Origin: Aquirufa beregesia
Lineage (GTDB): Bacteria; Bacteroidota; Bacteroidia; Cytophagales; Spirosomataceae
Direction of reading: 5' to 3'
Length of the DNA: 64,000 nucleotides
Assembly (NCBI RefSeq): GCF_011090385.1
Contig: NZ_SEWW01000006.1
Span: 1-64,000 of the forward strand
Every line of letters starts with the position of its first letter. Position 1 is the stretch's first letter. Positions 16,690 through 26,112 of this stretch are shown piece after piece. Below the pieces are notes generated by a model that saw only the letters and a program-made list of their open reading frames with translations, was not told the origin of the DNA and did no database searches. Both the position numbers and the translations under genes were made by a program.

Positions 16690-19095
16690 ATGAATCGTTC
16701 GATCAAAAAAGTTGCCATTTTAGGTTCTGGCATCATGGGTTCCCGAATTGCATGTCACTTTGCCAATATTGGTGTAGATGTATTGCTTCTGGACATTGCT
16801 CCTAAAGAACTAACCGCCGAAGAAACAGCCAAAGGCCTGAGTTTGACGCATCCTCTCGTTAAAAATCGCATTGTTAATCTTGCATTTCAACAAACGTTAA
16901 AATCGAAGCCTGCTTCCTTGTACGTGAGTGATTTCGCCAAACGCATCAAACTGGGAAATTTTGATGATAACTTAAAGGATATTGCATCGGCAGATTGGAT
17001 CATGGAGGTCATTGTAGAGAATTTGGATATCAAAAAATCCTTATTCGAAAAAGTAGATGCTATCCGAACCAAAGGTACTTTGATTAGCTCCAATACTTCA
17101 GGTATTCCCATCCATTTAATGGCGGAAGGAAGAAGTGAAGACTTCCAAAACCATTTCTGTGGCACACACTTTTTTAACCCTCCGCGTTATTTACGCTTAT
17201 TGGAAATTATCCCTACACCTAAAACATCCCCAGATGTCATCCAATTTTTATTGGGATTTGGTCAAACAAACCTAGGTAAAACCACTGTGCTTTGTAAAGA
17301 CACCCCTGCCTTTATCGCCAACCGGATTGGAGTTTATTCCATGATGCAAACGATGAAAGTAGTGGAAGAATTAGGTTTAACGGTGGAGCAAGTGGATAAA
17401 TTGACTTCCAAAGTAGTAGGTCGACCAAAGTCCGGAACCTTCCGTTTATCGGATGTCGTGGGATTGGACACGACTGTTCATGTAGCCAACAATTTGTACA
17501 AAGCCGTAGCCAATGATGAAAGTAAAGACATTTTCATCTTGCCGAAGATGCTCCAGAAACTCATGGAGAACAAGTGGCTTGGAGATAAGACCGGGCAAGG
17601 ATTTTACAAAAAAATAAAAAATGCTCAAGGTAAAACAGAAATTTTAAGCCTTGATTTACAAACATTTGAATATAGAGCAGCTCAAAAAGTTTCCTTTGAA
17701 ACCTTAGATCGCTCCAAAGCCATTGATGCTTTACCAAAGCGATTTGAAATACTCCTTTCTGGAAAAGATTTAGCGGGCGAATTTTACCGCAGAACCATAT
17801 TAGATGGTTTCCGTTACGCTTCACATCGCATACCTGAAATTGCAGATGATTTAGTAAAAATTGATCAAGCCATTTGCGCCGGATTTGGTTGGGAACTGGG
17901 CATTTTTGAAACATGGGATGCCTTGGGCGTTCAAAAGGGGCTTGATTTAATGCGTGAAAATGGCATGGAAGCAGCTGGCTGGGTTTTAGAAATGGCTCAA
18001 AAAGGATTCACCAGTTTCTACAAAAATGAAGGAGGAAAACGACTTTATTATGACCTTACTTCAAAAAATTATCGTGCGATTGAGGGAATTGAAAATCAAA
18101 TTTTCCTTAGCAGCTTAAAGCCCGACAAAATAGTTTACCAAAACGATGATGCGACCATCCTTGATTTAGGTGATGATATCATATGCCTAGAATTCCACTC
18201 CAAAATGAATACCATGGGTCAAGGGGTATTGGAAGGAATTCAAAAGGCCATTGACCTAGCTGAAAAAAATTACCGAGGATTAGTGATTGGAAATGAAGGG
18301 GTTGAAGCCTTCTCTGCTGGTGCCAATTTGGGTATGCTATTCATGTTTGCGGCCAATCAAGAATTTGATGAAGTCAACAATATGATTGCGGTATTCCAAA
18401 ATACCATGATGCGTGTCCGTTATTCATCCATTCCAGTGGTAGTGGCACCTCATACCTTAGCTTTGGGTGGGGGTTGTGAAATTAGCTTACATGCCGATAA
18501 ATTAGTGGCACATGCTGAAACCTACATGGGATTAGTGGAAGTAGGGGTTGGTTTGATTCCTGCGGGTGGTGGAACAAAAGAAATGGCCATGCGCATGGGT
18601 GATGCTCGTCAGGCTGGTGATGTTGAACTTAATCGACTTCAACAGGCCTTTATGAACATCGCAACAGCAAAAGTAAGTACATCGGCATATGAGGCCAAAG
18701 AGATGAATTACTTGCGTCCTTTTGACCGAATCGTTTTGAACCGTAGCCAACTCATTGCCGAAGCTAAAAGAGAAGCCTTAGCATTAGCAGATGCCGGTTA
18801 TGTACAAAAACAACAGCGTTCGGATGTTTGGGTGGAAGGAAAACAAGGATTAGCTCTATTTAAAGCTGGAATCTTCAGTATGAAGATGGGTAATTACATC
18901 TCCGAACACGATTCTTTAATTGCCAACAAATTGGCTTATGCTATTTGCGGTGGTGATTTGGATAGCCCACAATTGGTGACAGAGCAGTATTTGTTGGATC
19001 TAGAAAGGGAGGCTTTCTTATCACTTTCAGGAGAAAAGAAAACATTAGAACGTATCAGTAGTCTATTAAACGGTGGCAAACCACCAAGAAATTAA
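16690..19095 (+). CDS. fadN: 3-hydroxyacyl-CoA dehydrogenase / enoyl-CoA hydratase (FadN type)
   Basis: 801-residue two-domain beta-oxidation enzyme with the dehydrogenase first and the hydratase last, the FadN order (E. coli FadB is reversed). NAD-binding motif near residue 11: AILGSGIMGSRIACHFA; HAD signature HFFNPPRYLRLLEIIPT; conserved DTPAFIANRIG. The C-terminal crotonase domain has GNEGVEAFSAGANLG, ALGGGCEISLHAD and GLVEVGVGLIPAGGGTKE, the latter two carrying the oxyanion hole and catalytic Glu. It oxidises and hydrates acyl-CoA intermediates; fadA follows 21 bases downstream. The expected acyl-CoA dehydrogenase is not in the window. Confidence 0.95.
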   Translation: MNRSIKKVAILGSGIMGSRIACHFANIGVDVLLLDIAPKELTAEETAKGLSLTHPLVKNRIVNLAFQQTLKSKPASLYVSDFAKRIKLGNFDDNLKDIASADWIMEVIVENLDIKKSLFEKVDAIRTKGTLISSNTSGIPIHLMAEGRSEDFQNHFCGTHFFNPPRYLRLLEIIPTPKTSPDVIQFLLGFGQTNLGKTTVLCKDTPAFIANRIGVYSMMQTMKVVEELGLTVEQVDKLTSKVVGRPKSGTFRLSDVVGLDTTVHVANNLYKAVANDESKDIFILPKMLQKLMENKWLGDKTGQGFYKKIKNAQGKTEILSLDLQTFEYRAAQKVSFETLDRSKAIDALPKRFEILLSGKDLAGEFYRRTILDGFRYASHRIPEIADDLVKIDQAICAGFGWELGIFETWDALGVQKGLDLMRENGMEAAGWVLEMAQKGFTSFYKNEGGKRLYYDLTSKNYRAIEGIENQIFLSSLKPDKIVYQNDDATILDLGDDIICLEFHSKMNTMGQGVLEGIQKAIDLAEKNYRGLVIGNEGVEAFSAGANLGMLFMFAANQEFDEVNNMIAVFQNTMMRVRYSSIPVVVAPHTLALGGGCEISLHADKLVAHAETYMGLVEVGVGLIPAGGGTKEMAMRMGDARQAGDVELNRLQQAFMNIATAKVSTSAYEAKEMNYLRPFDRIVLNRSQLIAEAKREALALADAGYVQKQQRSDVWVEGKQGLALFKAGIFSMKMGNYISEHDSLIANKLAYAICGGDLDSPQLVTEQYLLDLEREAFLSLSGEKKTLERISSLLNGGKPPRN

Positions 19096-19116
19096 TCCAT
19101 TCAAAATCAATTGATT

Positions 19117-20292
19117 ATGAACGCATATATCATTGCTGGTTACAGAACAGCTGTAGCCAAAGCCAATAGAGGAGGTTTTCGTACCGTTCGCCCTGATACG
19201 TTAGCAGCCGAAGTTATCAAACATTTGGTCGCTCAAGTTCCCAACTTAGACCCTAGTCGAGTAGATGATCTCATTGTAGGAAATGCTATACCTGAAGCGG
19301 AGCAAGGGATGCAAATGGCTAGATACATTTCTCTTTTGTCATTGCCTAAAAACGTTCCAGGTTTTATCATCAATCGCTATTGTGGATCAGGCTTAGAAGC
19401 CATAGCACTTGCCTCGGCCAAAGTGAGCTCAGGCATGGCAGATTGTGTGATTGCTGGCGGAACTGAATCCATGACCATGTTACCCATGTTAGGCCACAAA
19501 ACGGTCTTGAATTATGACTTAGCTTCAGAGCATCCCGACTATTACATCGGTATGGGATTAACAGCCGAGGCAGTAAGTAAAAAATATGAAGTAACTAGGG
19601 AGGAACAAGATAACTTTGCTTACCAATCTCATCTTAAAGCTCTTGCAGCTATCAAGGATGGTAAGTTCGCTTCTGAAATTGTTCCCATTAGCGTAACAGA
19701 GAATTATTTTGATGCCAAAGAAGGTAAAAAGAAAACACGTACTTCCATCATAAGTCAGGATGAAGGTCCAAGAGCTGATACCACGCTGGAAGCTTTAGCT
19801 AAATTGAAACCTGTTTTTGCAATGGGTGGAACAGTAACAGCAGGGAATGCATCACAAACCTCGGATGGTGCGGCATTTGTGATGGTCGTTTCTGAAAAAT
19901 TCTTAAAAGAATTGAATGTACAGCCAATTGCCAGAATGGTAAGTTATGCCACGGCTGGTGTAGAACCTAGCTTGATGGGAATTGGTCCAGTAGAAGCTAT
20001 CCCAATCGCCTTGAAAAAGGCGGGCTTACTATTGGATAATATTGAGCAAATTGAGTTGAACGAGGCCTTTGCAGCACAATCTTTGGCCGTTATCAAAACC
20101 TTAGGAATAGATTCTAGTCGAGTAAATGTCAATGGTGGAGCCATTGCACTCGGTCACCCACTGGGATGTTCGGGTGCCAAATTATCCATTCAATTATTTA
20201 ATGAAATGCGTCGTAGAAATCAAAAATACGGTATGGTCACGGCCTGTGTAGGTGGTGGACAGGGTGTCGCAGGAATCTATGAATTACTATAA
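19117..20292 (+). CDS. fadA: Acetyl-CoA C-acyltransferase (3-ketoacyl-CoA thiolase)
   Basis: 391-residue thiolase catalysing the last beta-oxidation step. The longest frame begins at TTG 19111 (TTG-ATT-ATG); the ATG at 19117 (MNAYIIAGYRTAV) matches the family start. The catalytic triad is visible: acyl-carrying Cys89 in NRYCGSGLEA, His347 in ALGHPLGCSGA and Cys377 in TACVGGGQG. It lies 21 bases behind fadN and ends at a strong terminator, so the pair is one operon. Confidence 0.96.
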   Translation: MNAYIIAGYRTAVAKANRGGFRTVRPDTLAAEVIKHLVAQVPNLDPSRVDDLIVGNAIPEAEQGMQMARYISLLSLPKNVPGFIINRYCGSGLEAIALASAKVSSGMADCVIAGGTESMTMLPMLGHKTVLNYDLASEHPDYYIGMGLTAEAVSKKYEVTREEQDNFAYQSHLKALAAIKDGKFASEIVPISVTENYFDAKEGKKKTRTSIISQDEGPRADTTLEALAKLKPVFAMGGTVTAGNASQTSDGAAFVMVVSEKFLKELNVQPIARMVSYATAGVEPSLMGIGPVEAIPIALKKAGLLLDNIEQIELNEAFAAQSLAVIKTLGIDSSRVNVNGGAIALGHPLGCSGAKLSIQLFNEMRRRNQKYGMVTACVGGGQGVAGIYELL

Positions 20293-20324
20293 ATCCAGGT
20301 AATTGATTAAGAATATCAAGTATT

Positions 20325-20364
20325 AGGTTCCATTTTAGCGAATAAAATGGAACCTTTGTTTTTT
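20325..20364 (+). terminator. Intrinsic terminator of fadN-fadA
   Basis: 13-bp stem AGGTTCCATTTTA (20325-20337), loop GCGAA, TAAAATGGAACCT (20343-20355), then TTGTTTTTT. Confidence 0.9.
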
Positions 20365-20396
20365 ACTAATTTGCTAAGATTTATTAATCTTTATTA

Positions 20397-20429
20397 AGAT
20401 TTGACAACTTTTAAAAAGTTGTCAAATCT
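20397..20429. repeat. Perfect hairpin upstream of rocD
   Basis: 14-bp perfect stem AGATTTGACAACTT (20397-20410), loop TTAAA, AAGTTGTCAAATCT (20416-20429). Same length and layout as the 33-bp palindrome family but a different arm sequence, sharing only TTGACA. It ends 49 bases before the rocD ATG, in the likely 5' leader. Confidence 0.8.
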
Positions 20430-20478
20430 AATCTAAGTGTCATGTCAAATTCAAGTGTCTAATCTTTCCCTTCCCCCT

Positions 20479-21702
20479 ATGACTACCCAGCAATACATTG
20501 ACCTAGAAGAAAAGTACGGTGCTCACAATTACCATCCGCTACCTATCGTCTTAGAAAAAGGCCAAGGGGCCATCGTTTGGGATGTGGATGGAAAAGAATA
20601 CCTCGATTTCTTATCTGCTTATAGTGCTGTGAATCAAGGACATTGTCACCCCAGGTTATTGAATGCCATGATGAAACAAGCGCAACAATTAACTTTAAGT
20701 TCTAGAGCATTTCATAATAACCAACTGGGTTTAGCCGAAAAAAAACTGGCCTATAAATTTGGCTACGACAAAGTCTTATTCATGAATACCGGCGTGGAAG
20801 CAGGTGAATCCGCCATCAAATTGACCCGAAAATGGGGCTATGAAGTGAAAGGGATACCTAGCAATCAAGCACAAATTATTGTGGCTGAAGGGAATTTTTG
20901 GGGTAGAACCATAGCGGCCATCTCTGCTTCAAATGATCCACAAAGCTATACCAACTTCGGGCCATTTTTACCTGGATTCATTAAAATTCCTTATAATGAT
21001 CTAGAGGCATTGGAATCAGCTTTGAAAAACCCACATGTAGCAGGTTTTATGGTGGAACCCATTCAAGGGGAAGCAGGTGTCATATTACCTGACTCGGACT
21101 ACTTAAAAAAGGCAAGTGAACTTTGTCAGACAGCCCAAGTTTTGTTCATCGCCGACGAAATTCAAACTGGTTTAGGTAGAACGGGCGCATGGCTAGCCTG
21201 TGATCATGAAAATGTAAAACCCGATATATTACTTCTTGGAAAAGCTCTTTCAGGTGGATTCATGCCTGTTTCGGCCGTGCTTTGTCGAGATGAAATCATG
21301 CTAACTTTGAAACCAGGTGAACATGGTTCCACCTTTGGAGGAAATCCCCTCGCCTGTGCCATTGCTTCAGAGGCCATTGATATTTTAGAAGATGAACAGT
21401 TAGTGAAAAATGCCCAAATCAGAGGAAATCAATTGATGAGCTTTTTACATGATTTAGCCAATAAAAGCCCACTAATCAGAGAGATCAGAGGTAAAGGTCT
21501 CCTATGTGCTATTGAAATAAATACGGAGGAAGAAAGTCCTATTGCTTGGAAAATCTGTTTATCTATGATGCGGTCAGGCTTATTAGCTAAACCAACCCAT
21601 GGCAATAAAATCCGTCTGGCTCCTCCCCTATGTATTTCAGAATTTGACATAAAAAAAGCCTGCCAAATCATTGAGCAGACTTTCGCAAACTGGAAATCGT
21701 AA
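20479..21702 (+). CDS. rocD: Ornithine--oxo-acid transaminase
   Basis: 407-residue class III PLP aminotransferase converting ornithine and 2-oxoglutarate to glutamate semialdehyde and glutamate. Family start: [20 protein letters not shown]. Other motifs are [45 protein letters not shown], and the PLP lysine Lys255 in [10 protein letters not shown]. The GAHNYHP motif separates OAT from acetylornithine aminotransferase. The frame is open from a GTG at 20437, but the ATG at 20479 fits the family. The gene ends 3 bases before the stop of the convergent ygiD. Confidence 0.95.
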   Translation: MTTQQYIDLEEKYGAHNYHPLPIVLEKGQGAIVWDVDGKEYLDFLSAYSAVNQGHCHPRLLNAMMKQAQQLTLSSRAFHNNQLGLAEKKLAYKFGYDKVLFMNTGVEAGESAIKLTRKWGYEVKGIPSNQAQIIVAEGNFWGRTIAAISASNDPQSYTNFGPFLPGFIKIPYNDLEALESALKNPHVAGFMVEPIQGEAGVILPDSDYLKKASELCQTAQVLFIADEIQTGLGRTGAWLACDHENVKPDILLLGKALSGGFMPVSAVLCRDEIMLTLKPGEHGSTFGGNPLACAIASEAIDILEDEQLVKNAQIRGNQLMSFLHDLANKSPLIREIRGKGLLCAIEINTEEESPIAWKICLSMMRSGLLAKPTHGNKIRLAPPLCISEFDIKKACQIIEQTFANWKS

Positions 21703-21705
21703 AGC

Positions 21706-22533
21706 TTATTTTATCTCAAAACAACGCATAGATATACCTCCATAAACCAATTCATCATAGGTATAATGAACCTCCTCTCCTTTTCTAGCTAAGGCCAAAG
21801 AATACAACATAGGAATATAGTGGTCTGGGGTAGGAACAGATTCCATACCACCTGGAGCGCCTTCGTAATGTATCAAAGCACTCAAGTCCTTATCCTGAAT
21901 TTTTTGACTAGACCAAACATCAAATTCCTGTGCCCAATCATAGCCAAATGACTCTCGGCCATTTCCCAAATTGGCTATACTTGCCCGTAAATTGTGAACG
22001 ATATTTCCGCTGCCTAAAATCAATACCCCTCTTTCTCGTAAAAACTGTAATTCTTGAGCTAAACTGACATGGTATTCCAAAGGTTGCCCATAATCAATAG
22101 AAACCTCAAAACAAGGAATCTCAGCTTTTGGAAACAAATGACATAACACCGTCCATGCCCCGTGATCCAATCCCCATTCTGTAGTTGCCTGAATGGTAGT
22201 ACTGTGCGAAGCCAGCCTATTGGCCTCCTCAGCATCTCCCACTGCGGGATAGGGAAAAGTATGCAAAGCTGGTGGAAATCCACCAAAATCATATATAATC
22301 TTAGGTTTCTCACTGGCTTGTACAAAAGTCCCTCGAGTTAACCAATGGGCGGAAATGATTAAGACCGCCTTGGGAGTGTTATGCTCCAAAGCGGTCTTAC
22401 CTAATTGATTTAAATGCTGCGTAAAAGGACTATCTGCCAATGCATTCATAGGACTACCATGACCTACAAACCATACTGGCTGTATGTGATTGGTTTTTTC
22501 CAAAGAAAATAATTCCTTAGGCAATATTGTCAT
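21706..22533 (-). CDS. ygiD: 4,5-DOPA-extradiol-dioxygenase-like protein
   Basis: 275-residue class III extradiol dioxygenase (LigB fold), YgiD type. Zinc/iron ligands are visible in VWFVGHGSPMNAL (His), LIISAHWLTRG (His), GLDHGAWTVL (His) and LILGSGNIVHNL (His). It opens catechol-type rings; E. coli YgiD cleaves DOPA, the natural substrate is unclear. The start codon lies one base after the rho stop, so ygiD is likely read through from rho with translational coupling. Confidence 0.92.
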   Translation of the reverse strand: MTILPKELFSLEKTNHIQPVWFVGHGSPMNALADSPFTQHLNQLGKTALEHNTPKAVLIISAHWLTRGTFVQASEKPKIIYDFGGFPPALHTFPYPAVGDAEEANRLASHSTTIQATTEWGLDHGAWTVLCHLFPKAEIPCFEVSIDYGQPLEYHVSLAQELQFLRERGVLILGSGNIVHNLRASIANLGNGRESFGYDWAQEFDVWSSQKIQDKDLSALIHYEGAPGGMESVPTPDHYIPMLYSLALARKGEEVHYTYDELVYGGISMRCFEIK

Positions 22534-22534
22534 C

Positions 22535-24052
22535 TTATCGATTCATAGATACTAAAAACTCTTCATTGGTTCTTGTACCTTTCATTTGTTGTTGTAAGAA
22601 TTCCATGGCTTCTACCGAATTCATATCGGACATGTGCTTGCGCAATATCCAAACTCGTTGTAATACCGCAGGATCCATCAATAAATCTTCACGACGAGTA
22701 CCCGATGCGGTTACATCGATAGATGGATAAATACGACGGTTAGACAATTTACGGTCTAACTGTAATTCCATATTACCCGTTCCTTTAAATTCTTCAAAAA
22801 TCACCTCATCCATTTTTGATCCTGTCTCAATTAATGCCGTAGCAATGATGGTCAAAGACCCTCCGTTCTCCACATTACGAGCCGCACCAAAGAAACGCTT
22901 GGGCTTATGCAAAGCATTGGCATCCACTCCACCAGATAATATCTTACCAGAAGATGGAACCACCGTATTATAAGCACGGGCCAAACGAGTGATGGAATCC
23001 AATAAAATAACCACATCATGACCACATTCAACCATACGTTTTGCCTTTTCCAAAACAATGCTGGCTACTTTCACATGGCGCTCTGCCTGTTCATCAAATG
23101 TCGAAGAAATAACCTCCGCACGAACAGAACGTTGCATATCAGTTACCTCTTCTGGACGTTCATCGATCAACAAAATAATCAAATAAACCTCAGGGTGATT
23201 ACGAGAAATAGCATTAGCAATATCCTTTAATAAGACGGTCTTACCTGTCTTAGGCTGTGCCACAATCATGCCACGCTGCCCTTTACCAATCGGTGCAAAA
23301 AGATCCAAAATACGCGTAGAATAATTGTCTGCTGAAGTAGACAAATTCAACTTTTCTTCAGGAAATAAGGGTGTCAGGTATTCAAAATTGATTCGGTCAC
23401 GAATCTCATCCGTAGTTTTACCATTCACCGTTTCAATCTTCAATAAAGCAAAGTACTTCTCTCCTTCTTTCGGAGGACGAATCGTTCCTTTAATCGTATC
23501 TCCTGTTTTCAAACCAAACATTTTGATTTGAGAAGGTGATACATAAATATCATCTGGTGAGGCTAAATAGTTATAATCAGAAGAACGCATAAACCCGTAT
23601 CCTCCCTCTTGCATGATTTCCAAAACACCCTCGTTTTCAATCAAACCATCCAATTCCTTGATAACTTGATTGTAATTAGAGCGTTTGAAATGAGGCTGCG
23701 GAGTCACAGATGTCTCTTCTTTCGGCAATTTCTTTAAATCCTCAGGACTTCCTTGCGCTGAACGAGCCTCCGCACCATTTTCTTCCCCAGTAACAAAAGA
23801 AGTATCTACCAAAAACTCATCCGCAGGGATGATGGCATCGTATTCAATGGGTTCTTCAACTTGAGTGGCTACAGGTGTTGAAACTTGTTCTGGCTGGATA
23901 TTAACAATCGGTGCAGCTTCATCTAGTTGGAAACTAGGCGTTGAACCATCTTGATCTTCTCCAGTTTTTTTAATTCTTTGCCTTTTCGGGCGCTCAGTAG
24001 CAGGTAAATCTTCTTGTACTTTTTTTACTCTCCTGATCGGTTTCTCTTCCAT
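22535..24052 (-). CDS. rho: Transcription termination factor Rho
   Basis: 505-residue Rho, longer than the 419-residue E. coli form because of a ~120-residue charged N-terminal extension rich in Glu, Pro and Ser ([11 protein letters not shown] at the start), as often seen in Bacteroidota. The RNA-binding cold-shock-like domain is at about 135-210 ([20 protein letters not shown]). The motor has Walker A in [19 protein letters not shown], Walker B in [16 protein letters not shown] and the secondary-channel region [20 protein letters not shown]. It hydrolyses ATP to release transcripts. ygiD follows with one base between. The 309-base upstream gap may hold a leader for autoregulation, but I saw no defined element. 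Confidence 0.98.
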   Translation of the reverse strand: MEEKPIRRVKKVQEDLPATERPKRQRIKKTGEDQDGSTPSFQLDEAAPIVNIQPEQVSTPVATQVEEPIEYDAIIPADEFLVDTSFVTGEENGAEARSAQGSPEDLKKLPKEETSVTPQPHFKRSNYNQVIKELDGLIENEGVLEIMQEGGYGFMRSSDYNYLASPDDIYVSPSQIKMFGLKTGDTIKGTIRPPKEGEKYFALLKIETVNGKTTDEIRDRINFEYLTPLFPEEKLNLSTSADNYSTRILDLFAPIGKGQRGMIVAQPKTGKTVLLKDIANAISRNHPEVYLIILLIDERPEEVTDMQRSVRAEVISSTFDEQAERHVKVASIVLEKAKRMVECGHDVVILLDSITRLARAYNTVVPSSGKILSGGVDANALHKPKRFFGAARNVENGGSLTIIATALIETGSKMDEVIFEEFKGTGNMELQLDRKLSNRRIYPSIDVTASGTRREDLLMDPAVLQRVWILRKHMSDMNSVEAMEFLQQQMKGTRTNEEFLVSMNR

Positions 24053-24361
24053 AAAATGGGAAATGATGAATCTTAAATGAATAACAGTCCCGATTCCTTT
24101 TCAAAAGGATTTTGTGATATGCCCAAAAGCAGATTATCTACAAAATTGTGAAACTAACAATAGATGGAATGGAATCTGGAATATTGAATAGAGCGCTTAC
24201 GATATTGAAGCGCAGTGCAATACTACGTCACATCGCTGAATTTGTCAAGCCTTTTCTAAGTTTTTTACACGTTTAATCAATATTTTGGACAAAATTGGGG
24301 GATATCTATAGTATTTACCCGCTAGGGCTCATTATTTTTGTACTTTTATTGCCTGATTATC
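24053..24361. other. Intergenic gap between rho and bioF
   Basis: 309 bases between divergent rho and bioF. No gene is visible. It holds a short dyad TCCTTTTCAAAAGGA (24095-24109), a GCGCTT/AAGCGC hairpin near 24192-24212, and TATTTTTG (24333-24340), a match to the TAnnTTTG -7 element 21 bases before the bioF ATG, though no -33 TTG lies at the right distance. No recognisable BirA operator. Confidence 0.4.
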
Positions 24362-25504
24362 ATGAGCAACATCCAACAATATTTAGTCGATCAATTAGAA
24401 ATCCGTCGGAAAAGTGGCCTTTTACGAAGCCTGCAACGCGTGGATAATTTCATTGATTTTTGCTCCAACGACTACTTGGGTCTCGCCAAAAACAATGAAC
24501 TAAATCAGCTGATTATCAAAGATTTTGCAATTTGGTTGGAACAAAACAAAGGACAAATTCCCATCAATGGAGCAACGGGTTCTCGACTTATTTCTGGCAA
24601 CAATTCCCTAATTGAAAAATTTGAACACGCCTGTGCTCACATGCACCAAGCTGAATCAGCCTTACTCTTTGGCTCAGGCTTTGAAGCAAACCTAGGTTTA
24701 CTTTCTTCCATTAGTCAAGATGATCATATTATTTTTTGTGATCAACTCCTTCATGCTAGCATCATCGATGGAATACGATTAGGAAAGGGGAAAAAAGTCA
24801 TATTTAAACATAACGACTGGAAAACATTAGCTAAGGAATTAGCCCAATATCCTAATCAAACCAAATGGGTAGTGGTGGAATCCATTTATTCCATGGATGG
24901 AGATCAAGCTCCTCTCCAGAAATTGATTGAACTAAAACAGCTCTACGACTTCGAATTAATTATCGATGAAGCCCATTCAGGTGGGGTTTATGGCCATCTT
25001 GGAGCTGGATTGGTCCAAGAACTAGGCCTCGTCGATCAGGTTTTTGCTCGTGTTATCACCTTTGGAAAAGCTTGGGGAAATGCAGGTGCCGTGGTTTTGG
25101 GCTCTCAAGCTTTAAGACAATACCTCATCAATTTTGCACGCTCCTTCATCTATTCTACTGCCCCCACACCAGCCCATGTATCTGCCTTAAACACTACCTT
25201 GCATTTCATCCAACAACAGGATGAACTTCGAGAAAAATTAAAGAAAAACATCGCATTTTTTCATTCACATACGTCTCATCCCCATTGGGGGAAAAGCCAG
25301 AGTGCCATACAAACTTTCTTGGTCCCTGGTAATCAAGAAGTTAGACGCATCGCCCAAATAGCCCAAGAAAAAGGCTTCGGATTAAAACCTATCGTTTATC
25401 CAACTGTTCCAAAAGAAGAAGAACGCATTCGAATTACCTTAAGTGCCTTGACACAACAGCAAGACATGCTTGATTTAATTCAACTACTAGAATCAAACTT
25501 ATGA
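24362..25504 (+). CDS. bioF: 8-amino-7-oxononanoate synthase
   Basis: 380-residue PLP enzyme of biotin synthesis, joining pimeloyl-ACP/CoA and alanine. Motifs: IDFCSNDYLGLAKN, GATGSRLISGNNSLIEKFE, DGDQAPLQKL, and the PLP lysine Lys236 in TFGKAWGNAGA. The longest frame begins at TTG 24338; the ATG at 24362 (MSNIQQYLVDQL) is better. First gene of bioF-bioD-bioA; its last codon overlaps the bioD ATG (ATGA, 25501-25504). Confidence 0.95.
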   Translation: MSNIQQYLVDQLEIRRKSGLLRSLQRVDNFIDFCSNDYLGLAKNNELNQLIIKDFAIWLEQNKGQIPINGATGSRLISGNNSLIEKFEHACAHMHQAESALLFGSGFEANLGLLSSISQDDHIIFCDQLLHASIIDGIRLGKGKKVIFKHNDWKTLAKELAQYPNQTKWVVVESIYSMDGDQAPLQKLIELKQLYDFELIIDEAHSGGVYGHLGAGLVQELGLVDQVFARVITFGKAWGNAGAVVLGSQALRQYLINFARSFIYSTAPTPAHVSALNTTLHFIQQQDELREKLKKNIAFFHSHTSHPHWGKSQSAIQTFLVPGNQEVRRIAQIAQEKGFGLKPIVYPTVPKEEERIRITLSALTQQQDMLDLIQLLESNL

Positions 25505-26112
25505 GCCAGACCGTCATTGTAGCAGGGATTGGAACAGAAATTGGAAAAACTGTCGTTTCTGCTATCCTAACTAAAGCCCTCCAGGCCGATTATTGGAAAC
25601 CCATTCAATCAGGAGATTTAGAGCAAGGAGATGCCTATTGGATTCAACAATGGGTAAAACATCCCAATCTCACGATTTGGCCTTCCACGTATCGACTTAG
25701 CCAGCCTTTGTCTCCCCATACTGCTGCTGAATTGGATGGAATCACTATTCAGATGGATCTATTTAAAAAACCCAACAGCCCTCGTGCATTGGTGATTGAA
25801 TTAGCAGGAGGATTGATGGTTCCCATCAATGATCATCAAACCAATTTGGACTTAATACAATCCTTAGACGCTCCTGTCATTTTAGTAAGTAAAAATTACC
25901 TTGGAAGCATCAACCATACGTTGATGAGCTTTGAAATGCTAAAACAAAAAGGCATCCCAATCGTAGGAATTGTTTTTAATGGCCCAGAAAATCCTTCAGG
26001 AGAAAAATTTATACTCAACTACACCCAATTGCCCTTACTTTTGTGTGTTCATGAAGAACAAAAAATAGATGACACTATCATAAATCAGTATGCCCAACAA
26101 GTCAAGCTATAA
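25501..26112 (+). CDS. bioD: Dethiobiotin synthetase
   Basis: 203-residue ATP-dependent ligase closing the ureido ring of dethiobiotin. The P-loop is at residues 9-18 (GIGTEIGKTVVS), with YWKPIQSGDLEQGD, SPHTAAELDG, and ELAGGLMVPIN as substrate and magnesium motifs. It is short but within the family's range (about 205-230). Overlaps bioF by 4 bases and bioA by 23, so all three are translationally coupled. Confidence 0.94.
   Translation: MSQTVIVAGIGTEIGKTVVSAILTKALQADYWKPIQSGDLEQGDAYWIQQWVKHPNLTIWPSTYRLSQPLSPHTAAELDGITIQMDLFKKPNSPRALVIELAGGLMVPINDHQTNLDLIQSLDAPVILVSKNYLGSINHTLMSFEMLKQKGIPIVGIVFNGPENPSGEKFILNYTQLPLLLCVHEEQKIDDTIINQYAQQVKL

Noticed and set aside
24338-24361. N-terminal extension of BioF
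   Set aside because: TTG start overlapping the -7 element; ATG 24362 fits.
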